The notes under the pieces are model-generated. The model was not told where the DNA came from and did not search any database. It saw only the letters and a list, made by a program, of their open reading frames with translations. From NCBI RefSeq assembly GCF_007677875.1, contig NZ_VEDO01000024.1:1-64000 (forward strand): a stretch of 64,000 bases of DNA, read 5' to 3'. The DNA is from Variovorax boronicumulans (GTDB lineage Bacteria; Pseudomonadota; Gammaproteobacteria; Burkholderiales; Burkholderiaceae_C). This document shows positions 54,642 through 63,489 of the stretch, one piece after another (within the stretch, counting starts at the first letter, position 1; every line of letters starts with the position of its first letter). The translations under genes were made by a program, and so were the position numbers.

Positions 54642-54683
54642 GATACACCTCCGGTATCGGCCGACATCCAATCGGTATTTGCC
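54642..54683 (+). promoter_or_regulatory. Conserved 42-bp promoter element, copy A
   Basis: Plus-strand copy of the element found on the minus strand at 53415-53456. It contains GGTAT twice, 21 bases apart, as expected for an activator binding one face of the helix at two turns. TTGCCG at its end, followed after 17 bases by GAAAGA, resembles a weak -35/-10 pair. The racemase ATG is about 62 bases downstream. Confidence 0.65.
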
Positions 54684-54745
54684 GGCACCGCCCTGCCTGC
54701 CGAAAGATCCAGCCCCCGGACCGCAAGACACAAGGAGACACCAGC

Positions 54746-55849
54746 ATGGGACCGCTCGCAGGCATCAAGATCGTCGAACTGGCCGGCATCGGCCCCGGCC
54801 CCATGGCCGCCATGCTGCTGGCCGATCTGGGCGCCACGGTGCTGCGCATCGACCGCACCGAGCCGGCCGACCTGGGCGTGCGGCGCCCGCAGAAGTTCAA
54901 CCTGCTGATGCGCAACCGCGAGTGCATCGCGCTGGACCTCAAGCAGCCCGAGGCCGTGCAGCAGGTGCTGCAGTTCGTCGACAGCGCCGACGGCCTGATC
55001 GAGGGCTTCCGGCCCGGTGTGACCGAGCGGCTGGGCCTGGGGCCGGACGCCTGCCTGGCGCGCAACCCGCGCCTGGTCTACGGCCGCATCACGGGCTGGG
55101 GCCAGACCGGGCCGCTGGCGCACGCGGCCGGCCACGACCTCAACTACATCGCGCTGACCGGCGTGCTGCACGCCATCGGCCGCGCCGGCCAGCCTCCCAC
55201 CATTCCGCTGGCGCTGACCGGCGACTTCAGCGGCGGCGCGCTGTACCTCGTGATGGGCATGCTGGCCGCGCTGCTGGAGGCGCGCAGCTCGGGCCAGGGC
55301 CAGGTGGTCGACGCGGCCATCGTCGACGGCACCACCTCCATGGCCACCGTGTTCTACGGCCTGCACGCGGCCGGCATGTGGAACCCCGCGCGCGGCAGCA
55401 ACATCCTGGATTCGGGCGCGCCGTTCTACGAGGTCTACGAATGCCAGGACGGCGGCTGGATCTCCATCGGCCCGATCGAGGCGCGCTTCTACCAGCAGCT
55501 GCTGGCCCTGCTCGACCTGGACCCGCAGGCGCTCGGCGGCCAGCACGACCGGGATGCCTGGGCGTGCGCCAAGGTGCTGATCGCCCAGCGCTTCAAGACC
55601 CGCACGCGCGCGCAGTGGTGCGAACTGCTGGAAGGCACGGACTGCTGCTTCGCGCCGGTGCTGTCGTTCGACGAGGCGCCGCGGCATCCGCACCTGCAGG
55701 CGCGCGGCAGCTTCGTCGAGATCGACGGCGTGGTGCAGCCGGCGCCGGCGCCGCGCTTCAGCCGCAGCGTGCCGCAGACGCCACGGCCACCGCAGGCCGA
55801 GCCGACACGCGACATCGCCGCGGTGCTGGCGGCCTGGCGCGGGGTTTGA
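54746..55849 (+). CDS. Alpha-methylacyl-CoA racemase-like CoA-transferase family protein
   Basis: A 367-residue protein of the class III CoA-transferase fold, closest to AMACR/Mcr racemases. The start GPLAGIKIVELAGIGPGPMA is typical. The racemase catalytic His lies in AGHDLNYIALTG and the Asp in GDFSGGALYLVMGM. Further signatures are DAAIVDGTTSM and AHHP-like APRHPHLQARGSFVE. Racemases interconvert 2-methylacyl-CoA epimers so that branched chains can enter beta-oxidation. That fits a branched substrate. CAAGGAG precedes the ATG. Confidence 0.9.
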   Translation: MGPLAGIKIVELAGIGPGPMAAMLLADLGATVLRIDRTEPADLGVRRPQKFNLLMRNRECIALDLKQPEAVQQVLQFVDSADGLIEGFRPGVTERLGLGPDACLARNPRLVYGRITGWGQTGPLAHAAGHDLNYIALTGVLHAIGRAGQPPTIPLALTGDFSGGALYLVMGMLAALLEARSSGQGQVVDAAIVDGTTSMATVFYGLHAAGMWNPARGSNILDSGAPFYEVYECQDGGWISIGPIEARFYQQLLALLDLDPQALGGQHDRDAWACAKVLIAQRFKTRTRAQWCELLEGTDCCFAPVLSFDEAPRHPHLQARGSFVEIDGVVQPAPAPRFSRSVPQTPRPPQAEPTRDIAAVLAAWRGV

Positions 55850-55932
55850 GCGCGCTGCCGGCACCGGGCAGTACCATCGCGCGCCATGCCGGGCCCGGCG
55901 CCGGCCCGGCCCCACTGCCTGCCCCACCCGCC

Positions 55933-58696
55933 ATGCGCAGTCCCTACCCGCCCCTGCCCGGCACGCCCGCGCGCCTGCTCGAGCCCATCGCCAGCACCAA
56001 GCTGCAGCCGCCGCGCGGCCGCCGCCTGATGGCGCGCGACGCGCTGCTGGCGCGCATGCTTGAGGCGCGCCGCAAGCGCTGCATGGTGGTGCAGGGGCCG
56101 GCCGGCAGCGGCAAGACCAGCACGCTGGTGGCCTGGCGCCAGGCCCTGCTGTCGCTGGACTTCGACGTCGCCTGGCTGTCGCTGGCGGCCGAGGACGACG
56201 AGCTCACGCGCTTCTTCGACTGCCTGCTCGCCAGCCTGGCCGAGGTCGACCCGGCGCTGGTCGGCGAGACCGCCCGGCTGCTGGGCCGCGACAGCGAGGA
56301 GTCGGCCGTCGAGCACTGGGTCATCACGCTGGTGCAGAGCATCGCCGCCCGCCCGCGCGAGCTGGTGCTGATGGTCGACGACCTGCAGCACCTGGAAGAC
56401 CCGCGCATCTTCCAGGTTCTGCAATGGCTGCTGGACTACGCGCCGGCTCAGCTGCACCTGGTGCTGGGCTCGCGTAGCGCGCTGCCGCTGTCGCTGGGCC
56501 GGCTGCGCGCGCAGGGCGCGCTGCAGGAGTTCGACCTGCGCGACCTGCGCTTCTCGGCCGAGGAGTCCGAGCGCTTCCTGCGCGAGCAGCTGGGCAGCAT
56601 CGCCCAGCGCGACGCGCAGCTGCTGCACGAGCTGACCGACGGCTGGGTCGCCGGCCTGCAGCTGTTCGCGGTCGACCTCAAGGCCAAGCAGGGCGCCGGC
56701 TTCGCGCGCGTGCAGGTGCGCGACCCGCAGGCCTTCGCCGCCTACTTCGAGCGCGAGGTGCTGGGCCACCTGGCCCCCGACGACCTGGCCCTGCTGACGC
56801 GCGCGGCCGGCTGCAACCGCTTCTGCGCCTCGCTGTGCGCCGCGCTGACCGGCCAGCCCCATGCGGTGGCACGCATGGCCTCGCGCCTGAGCCACCTGGA
56901 CAGCGAAAGCCTGTTCATCAGCCAGGTGCGCAGCCACGACCGCGAGAGCTGGTACCGCGTGCACCCGCTGCTGCGCGAGGTGCTGCTGACGCACCTGGCC
57001 GCGCTGCCCGAGCCCGAGCGGCGCGCGCTGCACGGCACGGCCTGGCGCTGGTTCGACGCCCATGGCCACATCGACGAAGCCGTGCGCCATGCGGTGCAGG
57101 CCGGCGACGCGCAGGCCGCGGCCGACCTCGTGGAGACCATCGCGCCCAGCCTGCTGGCGCGCGGCGCGCGGCGCGCTGAGCCAGCTGGCCGGCCTGGTGC
57201 ACCGGCTGCCGGCCGAGCAGGTGCGCCAGCGCATCGGCCTGCGCCTGCTGCTGGCCAACCTGCAGCTGTACGCGCGCAACCTCGACGCGCTGGAGCAGAG
57301 CCTGCGCGAGATCGAGGCCGAGCAGGAGGCCATCGACGCGCGCCAGCGCTACCGCCTGACACTGCTGCGCGGCGGCCTGGCCTTGCAGCGCGACGACACC
57401 AACGCGGTGCTGGCGATCCAGGCCGCGCTGGAAGCCATCCCCGACGATGCCGACGCCTACGCGCTGGCCGGCCGCGGCCACGTGCTGGCCTGGATGCACA
57501 TGAACCGCGGCGAGTTCGCGCGCGCGCGTGCCGTGCTGGCCGACAGCGCCGCACGCGGCGTGGGCCTGGGCCGGCTGCTGGTCGGGCGCTGCCTGGAAGG
57601 CATGAGCTACGCGCTCGAAGGCCGCATGACCGAGGCCGAGCACCGGCTGCGCGCGGCGCTGCAGGAAGCGGAAAGCGATCCCTCGGTCGACGTGGGCGTG
57701 GCCTGCGTGGCGGCCGGTTTGCTCAGCGACACGCTGTACGAATCGAACGAGCTGGAGGCCGCGGCACGCCTGATCGAGCCGCGCATCGAGCTGCTGGAGC
57801 GCACCTCCATCCCCGACGCCGTGGTCCGCGCGCTGGTCGTGCTGGCGCACGCGCACTGGCTGGGCGGGCGCCGGCTGGAGGCCCTGGCCACGCTGGAGCG
57901 GCTGGAGGACTACGGCAGCCGCCAGCACCTGGACCGCGTGCTCTCGCATGCGCTGCTGCTGCGCCTGCGCTGGCACCTGCGCCAGGGCGAGACGCCCCAG
58001 GCCCAGGAGCTGCTGGCGCGCCTCGTTGCGCTGGGCGAGCGCCACGCCGGCGGCGGGCGCGGCGCGGCCGGCGAGATCCGCGGCAACCTGCTGCGCGCCC
58101 GCGTCGAGATGTGCCTGCACTGGAACGATTTCGGTGCCGCGCTGGACCTGCTGCGGCCGGCCGCAGCGCGTGCCGAGGCCACCGGCCGCGGCCGTCGGGC
58201 CGCCAGCCTGCAGCTGCAGATGGCGCTGGCCGAGCGCGGCCTGGGCCATGCCGATGCCGCACGCCAGAACCTGGTGCAGGCGTTGCGCCTGGGCCACCGC
58301 CTGGGCCTCATGCGCTGTCTGCTCGACCTGTCGCTGGAGGTCGCGCAGGTGCTGCAGGCCGCGCTCGACGAGGGCGCGCTCGACCCGGTGCTCGGCTTCT
58401 ATGCGCAGCGCCTGCTGGCGGCGGCGCAGCAGACGCAGCAGCGGGCCCAGCCGCCCCGGCCCGCGGCCGGCGACGGCAGCGCGCTGGACAGCATCAGCGA
58501 ACGCGAGCGCGAGGTGCTGGCGCTGGTGGCCCAGGCCATGCCGAACAAGAAGATCGCGCGCGTGCTGGGCGTCACGCCGCACACCGTCAAATGGCACCTG
58601 CGCAAGATCTACGGCAAGCTCGGCGTGGCCGAGCGCGACGAGGCCGTGGCCCGCATGCGCGACCTGGAAATCCGGGAATCTCCCAGGGCCTCCTAG
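55933..58696 (+). pseudogene. MalT/LAL-type LuxR regulator interrupted by a frameshift
   Basis: The combined product is about 920 residues. The first frame (55933 to about 57170) carries Walker A QGPAGSGKTSTLVAW, Walker B LVLMVDDLQHLED, and a winged-helix/helical region. The second frame (about 57165 to 58696) carries TPR-like helices and a C-terminal LuxR HTH: SISEREREVLALVAQAMPNK and VTPHTVKWHLRKIYGKL. The frames meet where a 7-base unit, GCGCGCG, stands twice in a row (57157-57170). One copy would restore a continuous frame reading LLARGALSQLAGL. As given, the DNA-binding domain is not made. It is the likely activator of the catabolic genes. Confidence 0.8.
57157..57170. repeat. 7-bp tandem duplication causing the frameshift
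   Basis: GCGCGCG is present as two exact adjacent units (57157-57163 and 57164-57170), followed by GCGCGC and then TGAG. The extra 7 bases shift the frame by one. The tract could be a slippage hot-spot or a sequencing/assembly artefact in GC-rich DNA. Confidence 0.7.
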
Positions 58697-58811
58697 CCCG
58701 CATGGCCGCCCGCGCTAGCCATCGCGGGTAGGCGCACGGCCAGCGCCAGTCTCCATCATCGGCATCGCACCGAACGACACGCGTCCCCCGGACGCCTGGA
58801 GGAGACCGAAC

Positions 58812-59786
58812 ATGCTGCCCCCGCTGCTGCACTCCCTGCTGCGCCCTCTGCTGCTGGTCGCCCTGGCCACGCTGCCACCGGCCTGGGCCGACACCGCCTA
58901 CCCGTCCAAACCCGTGCGCTTCATCGCGCCGGTCGGCCCGGGCAGCGGCGGCGACTCGATCACCCGCTTCGTCGCCGAGCGCGCGGCCACGCTGCTGGGC
59001 CAGCCCACCTTCGTCGAGAACAGGCCGGGCTCGGACCAGACCATCGCCGCGCAGACCCTGCTGGCCGCGCCGGCGGACGGCTACAGCGTGCTGCTGGTCT
59101 CGCCGGGCTCGATGGTGATCAACCCCATCGTCATCAAGGAGCTGAGCTACGACGTGCGCGACATCCTGCCGCTGGTGGGCGCCGCGCGGGCCAATGTGGC
59201 GCTGGTCGCCAGCCCCAACGGCAAGTTCGCCAACATCACCGAGCTGCTGGCCGCGGCGCGCCGCGCGCCCGGCGCCGTGAGCCTCGCCAACTACGGCACC
59301 ACCTACCGGCTCGGCGGCCTGGCGCTGCAGCAGCAGGCCCAGGTGCGCTTCAACGAGGTGCCGTACAAGGGCGCTAGCCAGATGCTGACCGACGTGATCG
59401 GCGGCACGCTCGACGCCGCGCTGACCGACCTGGGCGGTGCGCTGCCGCTGATCCGCAGCGGCAAGCTGCGCGCGCTGGCCGTGGCCAGCCTGCAGCGGCT
59501 GGCCGAGCTGCCCGAGGTGCCGACGTTGCGCGAGAGCGGCCTGCCCGACTTCGAGCTGACAGTCTGGGTCGGCTTCGCCATCAGCGCCAAGACGCCAGCG
59601 CCGATCGCGCAGAAGCTGGAAAGCGTGCTCGCGCAGGTGGTGGCCCAGCCCGAGTTCGCGGCCATGGCCACGCGCAGCGCCAACATGGAAGTGATGGGCC
59701 AGAACGGCCGCGAGTTCAGCGCCCAGATCGCGCGCGACACGCAGCGCTACCGCGCACTGGCCCAGGGCCTGGACCTGGCGCGCTGA
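58812..59786 (+). CDS. Bug/TctC-family periplasmic solute-binding protein
   Basis: A 324-residue receptor. A Sec signal (LLRPLLLVALATLPPAWA) leads to KPVRFIAPVGPGSGGDSITR, VENRPGSDQTIAAQ, VPYKGASQMLTDVIGGTLD and SAKTPAPIAQKLES. GGAGGAG precedes the ATG. A 15-base palindrome GCGTCCCCCGGACGC lies 17 bases upstream of the start. It leads the rightward block of SDR, ligase, mini-Bug, crotonase and thiolase. Confidence 0.92.
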   Translation: MLPPLLHSLLRPLLLVALATLPPAWADTAYPSKPVRFIAPVGPGSGGDSITRFVAERAATLLGQPTFVENRPGSDQTIAAQTLLAAPADGYSVLLVSPGSMVINPIVIKELSYDVRDILPLVGAARANVALVASPNGKFANITELLAAARRAPGAVSLANYGTTYRLGGLALQQQAQVRFNEVPYKGASQMLTDVIGGTLDAALTDLGGALPLIRSGKLRALAVASLQRLAELPEVPTLRESGLPDFELTVWVGFAISAKTPAPIAQKLESVLAQVVAQPEFAAMATRSANMEVMGQNGREFSAQIARDTQRYRALAQGLDLAR

Positions 59787-59819
59787 GAACACATGAACGA
59801 ACCCAAGAAAGGAAACCCG

Positions 59820-60758
59820 ATGTCTGCACTGTGCAAGGACCGCATCGTCGTCATCACCGGCGCCGGCCGTGGCCTGGGCCGCGAATACGCGCTGGAATTC
59901 GCGCGCCAGGGCGCCCAGGTGGTCGTCAACGACCTCGGTGCGCAGCCCGACGGCAGCGGCGCGGCCAGCGGCCCGGCGCACGAGGTGGTGGCCGAGATCC
60001 AGGCGCTGGGCGGCCAGGCCGTTGCCAACACCGACGATGTGTCCGACTTCGAGGGCGCACGCCGCCTGGTGCAGACCGCCATCGAGCGCTTCGGCGGGCT
60101 CGACGTGCTGGTCAACAACGCCGGTATCCTGCGCGACCGCACGCTGGTCAACATGGACATCGACGAGTGGGACTCCGTGATCCGCGTGCACCTGCGCGGC
60201 ACCTTCTGCCCGCTGCGCCACGCCGCGGCCTACTGGCGCGACGAGGCCAAGGCCGGCCGCACGCGCCAGGCGCGCGTGGTCAACACCAGCTCTTCGTCGG
60301 GCCTGTACGGCATCGTCGGCCAGACCAACTACGGCGCGGCCAAGGCCGGCATCGCCAACTTGTCCATCGTCGCCGCGCGCGAGCTGGAACGCTACGGCGC
60401 CACCGTCAACGCGGTCTACCCGACGGCGATGAGCCGGCTGACCGAGAGCCTGTTCAAGAGCGGCCAGCTCAACCCCAAGGCGCCGGGCGGCGCGGCCGGC
60501 TTCGAACCGCTGGACGCGGCCAACGTGGCGCCGCTGGTGGTGTGGCTGGGCAGCGTGCAGTCGGGCGGCGTCACCGGCCGCGTGTTCGGCGCCAAGGGCG
60601 GGCGCATCACGGTGGCCGAGGGCTGGCGCGCCGGCCCCCACGTGCAGAAGGACAGCCGCTGGACCGCGGCCGAACTCGGCGCGGTGCTGCCGGACCTGGT
60701 GGCGCGCGCTGCGCCAAACGCCGACCTGAGCGGCCAGCTGAACCCCGCCACGGCATGA
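59820..60758 (+). CDS. SDR-family dehydrogenase of the MFE-2/hydroxyacyl-CoA type
   Basis: A 312-residue short-chain dehydrogenase, longer than FabG and similar to the dehydrogenase part of MFE-2. Motifs are VITGAGRGLGREYALEFARQ, NDLGAQPDGSG (an insertion typical of MFE-2-like enzymes), NNAGILRD, NTSSSSGLYGIVGQ and NYGAAKAGIANLSI. It would oxidise (R)- or (S)-3-hydroxyacyl-CoA. The ATG at 59820 follows AAAGGAA; the ATG at 59793 is an alternative. Its stop overlaps the ligase start (ATGA). Confidence 0.92.
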   Translation: MSALCKDRIVVITGAGRGLGREYALEFARQGAQVVVNDLGAQPDGSGAASGPAHEVVAEIQALGGQAVANTDDVSDFEGARRLVQTAIERFGGLDVLVNNAGILRDRTLVNMDIDEWDSVIRVHLRGTFCPLRHAAAYWRDEAKAGRTRQARVVNTSSSSGLYGIVGQTNYGAAKAGIANLSIVAARELERYGATVNAVYPTAMSRLTESLFKSGQLNPKAPGGAAGFEPLDAANVAPLVVWLGSVQSGGVTGRVFGAKGGRITVAEGWRAGPHVQKDSRWTAAELGAVLPDLVARAAPNADLSGQLNPATA

Positions 60759-62314
60759 GCACGCCCAACTACCTCGGCGACTTCGCCGCGCTCACGCCGG
60801 ACAAGCCGGCCGTGATCGACGCGGCCAGTGGCGAGCAACTGAGCTACCGCGAACTGGACGAGCGCTCCAACCGGCTGGCCCAGCTGCTGTACGCCCAGGG
60901 CCTGCGCCGCGGCGACCGCATCGCCGTGCTGATGGAGAACCACCTGCGCTACTTCGAGGTGGCCTGGGCCGCCTTCCGCTCGGGGCTGCTGCTGACCGCC
61001 GTCAACCGCTTCCTGACCGCGCCCGAGGTCGCCTACATCGTGCAGGACAGCGGTGCGCGCGCGGTGGTCTCGTCCATCGCCATGGCCGAGGTCGCCGCCG
61101 AGCTGACGGACGCGATGCCGCTGTGCGAGCGGCGGCTCATGGTGGACGGCGCCATCGCCGGCTGGGAGCCGTACGAGCCCGCCGTGGCCGCCATGCCCTG
61201 CACGCGGCTGGCCGAGGAATGGGTCGGCGGCACGCTGCTGTACAGCTCGGGCACCACGGGCCGGCCCAAGGGCATCGTGCGGTCCATCCCGCGCACGCGC
61301 TTCACGGACGACAACACGCTGGATCCGCGCCTGGCGATGATGCAGCACTACGGCTTCGGCGCCGATGCGGTCTACCTGTCCACCGCCCCGCTGTACCACG
61401 CGGCGCCGCTGTCCTACGGCACCAACCTGCAGTTCTACGGCGGCACCGTGGTCTTCATGCGCAAGTTCGACGCTCTGGAGGCGCTGGCGCTGATCGCGCG
61501 CTACCGCATCACCCACAGCCAATGGGTGCCGACCATGTTCATCCGGCTGCTCAAGCTGCCGGACGCGGAACGTGCGCGCTTCGACCTGTCCAGCCACCGC
61601 GTGGCGATCCACGCCGCCGCGCCCTGCCCGCCCGAGGTCAAGCGCCGCATGATCGAATGGTGGGGGCCCATCGTGCAGGAGTACTACGGCGGCAGCGAGG
61701 GCAACGGCCTCACGGTGCTGGACAGCCACGAGGCGCTGGCGCGGCCCGGCTCGGTCGGCCGGGCCAAGGTCGGCGTGCTGCGCATCTGCGACGACGACGG
61801 CCAGGTGCTGCCGGCCGGCCAGGACGGGCTGATCTACTTCGAGCGCGAGACGCTGCCGTTCCGCTACCACAACGACCCCGAGAAGACGCGCGCGGCCCAG
61901 CACCCGCAGCACCCGGCCTGGACCGCCATCGGCGACATCGGCCACCTGGACGCCGACGGCTACCTCTACCTGACCGACCGGCGCTTCTTCATGATCATCT
62001 CGGGCGGGGTCAACATCTACCCGCAGGCCATCGAGGACGCGCTGGCCCTGCACCCCAGCGTGCAGGACGCCGCGGTGATCGGCGTGCCGGATGCCGAGAT
62101 GGGCGAGGCCGTCAAGGCCGTGATCGAGCCTGCGCCCGGCGTGGCGCCGACGCCGGCGCTGGCCGAGGAGCTGATCGGCTTTTTGCGCGGCAAGGTCGCG
62201 CGCTACATGCTGCCGCGCTCGCTCGACTTCATCGACGTGATGCCGCGCCTGCCCACCGGCAAGCTTTACAAGCGCGCGCTGCGCGAGCGCTATGCCAGGG
62301 AGGTCCGCCCATGA
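60755..62314 (+). CDS. Acyl-CoA synthetase (AMP-forming ligase), paralogue of 34244-35833
   Basis: A 519-residue ANL ligase. Motifs: LLYSSGTTGRPKGIVRSIPR, YYGGSEGNGLTV, AIGDIGHLDADGYLYLTDR and catalytic Lys in LPTGKLYKRALRE. It shares IRLLKLPDAERARFDLSSH and HSQWVPTMF with the ligase at 34244, so the two arose by duplication and may act on related acids. The four-base overlaps with both neighbouring genes indicate a tight operon. Confidence 0.94.
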   Translation: MSTPNYLGDFAALTPDKPAVIDAASGEQLSYRELDERSNRLAQLLYAQGLRRGDRIAVLMENHLRYFEVAWAAFRSGLLLTAVNRFLTAPEVAYIVQDSGARAVVSSIAMAEVAAELTDAMPLCERRLMVDGAIAGWEPYEPAVAAMPCTRLAEEWVGGTLLYSSGTTGRPKGIVRSIPRTRFTDDNTLDPRLAMMQHYGFGADAVYLSTAPLYHAAPLSYGTNLQFYGGTVVFMRKFDALEALALIARYRITHSQWVPTMFIRLLKLPDAERARFDLSSHRVAIHAAAPCPPEVKRRMIEWWGPIVQEYYGGSEGNGLTVLDSHEALARPGSVGRAKVGVLRICDDDGQVLPAGQDGLIYFERETLPFRYHNDPEKTRAAQHPQHPAWTAIGDIGHLDADGYLYLTDRRFFMIISGGVNIYPQAIEDALALHPSVQDAAVIGVPDAEMGEAVKAVIEPAPGVAPTPALAEELIGFLRGKVARYMLPRSLDFIDVMPRLPTGKLYKRALRERYAREVRP

Positions 62315-62619
62315 AGACCCTGCGCTGCATCGCCACCATCGCGGCACTGGCGTTCTCCACGCTGGCCGCGGGCCAGGCCTGGCCGAGCCGGCCCATCACC
62401 ATCCTGGCGGCGGCGCCGGCCGGCATGCCGGTCTCCCTCCTGCCGCGGCTGGAGCAGGAGCTACACGCCGCCGTGCAATCGACCGCGCTGAAGGCGCGCT
62501 TCCAGGTCGATGGCCTGGTCCCCGTGGGCAACAGCGCGGCGCAGATGCGCCAGTCGCTCGACACCTACGGTCGGGTCATCGACCGGCTGGTGCAGGCTGC
62601 CGGTGTCCGGCTCGACTGA
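62311..62619 (+). CDS. Miniature Bug/TctC protein with the core deleted
   Basis: A 102-residue product that keeps the signal peptide and first strand of a Bug receptor (IAALAFSTLAAGQAWPSRPI) and then runs directly into a Bug C-terminus (PVSLLPRLEQELHAAVQS, then FQVDGLVPVGNSAAQMRQ). The ~220 residues of the ligand-binding core are absent. The joint falls in an AAPAGMP segment, where the N-terminal PFAPGG-like and C-terminal APAGTP-like motifs of this family resemble each other. The reading frame, start and stop are intact and it overlaps the ligase gene. It cannot bind solute like a normal receptor. It may be an inert remnant kept for operon continuity. Confidence 0.75.
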   Translation: MKTLRCIATIAALAFSTLAAGQAWPSRPITILAAAPAGMPVSLLPRLEQELHAAVQSTALKARFQVDGLVPVGNSAAQMRQSLDTYGRVIDRLVQAAGVRLD

Positions 62620-62643
62620 CCGTCCAACCAGAGAGAACCTTCC

Positions 62644-63489
62644 ATGGACACCCAACCCGAAACGCTGCGCGCCGCGCAGCTGCACATCCAGTCCGGCGTG
62701 GCCGAACTCAGCCATCAGCGGCCCGACACGCGCAATGCGCTGTCCACCGATCTGCAGCAGGACTACGCCGAGCTCATCGACCGCATCGAGCGCGACGCTT
62801 CGATCCGCGTGCTGCTGATCACCGGTTCGGGCGGCAGCTTCTCGGCCGGCGGCGACGTCAAGTTCATGCACGCGCGGCTGGCCGATCCCAGCCTGGGCAC
62901 GGCGGACTACATGCGCGGCCGGCTGCGCCGCTCCCACCAGTGGCTGACCCGCCTGCGCGAACTGGAGGTGCCCGTGGTCGCCGCGGTCGACGGGCCGGCC
63001 TACGGCGCCGGCTTCGGCCTCGCGATGCAGGCCGACTTCGTGCTCGCCTCCACGCGCGCCGCGTTCTGCGCCTCGTTCGCGCGGCTGGGTGCCGTGCCCG
63101 ATTTCGGCCTGCTGCACACGCTGCCGCGCGCCATCGGTCTGTCGCGCGCCAAGGAGCTGATGCTGACCGCGCGCCGCCTCGGCGCGCAGGAGGCGCAGGC
63201 CTGGGGCCTGGTGCACGCCGTGCACGCGCCCGACGCGCTGCTGCCCGCGGCCCGCGCATTCGCCCGGCGCCTGTGCCTGGGCCCGCGCGAGGCCGCCAGC
63301 ATGACCAAGAACCTGGTCAACCGCAGCTACGAGACCGACTGCGCCACCATGTTCTCGGCCGAGGCGAACGCCCAGGCCGTGGCCATGCAGACGCCCTACC
63401 ACGCCCAGGCCGTGGCCGACTTCGCGCGCGACGGTGCGTTCCGCTACGACTGGGACCAGCTCGTCAAGCGCGAGGGAGAGCAAGCATGA
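62644..63489 (+). CDS. Enoyl-CoA hydratase/isomerase (crotonase family)
   Basis: A 281-residue crotonase. The oxyanion segments are GSFSAGGDVKFMHARLADP and AVDGPAYGAGFGLAMQADFV. The second active-site loop reads FARLGAVPDFGLLHTLPRAI, with Asp where hydratases have Glu-type catalysts, so isomerase or hydratase activity cannot be told apart. It differs from the crotonase at 48680 in length and loops. It starts 24 bases after the mini-Bug stop and overlaps the thiolase start by four bases. Confidence 0.9.
   Translation: MDTQPETLRAAQLHIQSGVAELSHQRPDTRNALSTDLQQDYAELIDRIERDASIRVLLITGSGGSFSAGGDVKFMHARLADPSLGTADYMRGRLRRSHQWLTRLRELEVPVVAAVDGPAYGAGFGLAMQADFVLASTRAAFCASFARLGAVPDFGLLHTLPRAIGLSRAKELMLTARRLGAQEAQAWGLVHAVHAPDALLPAARAFARRLCLGPREAASMTKNLVNRSYETDCATMFSAEANAQAVAMQTPYHAQAVADFARDGAFRYDWDQLVKREGEQA

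Noticed and set aside
54448-55930. Upstream extension of the first frame of the LuxR-type regulator
   Set aside because: The open frame runs back through the racemase gene in the wrong phase. Homology to the regulator family begins only after the ATG at 55933.
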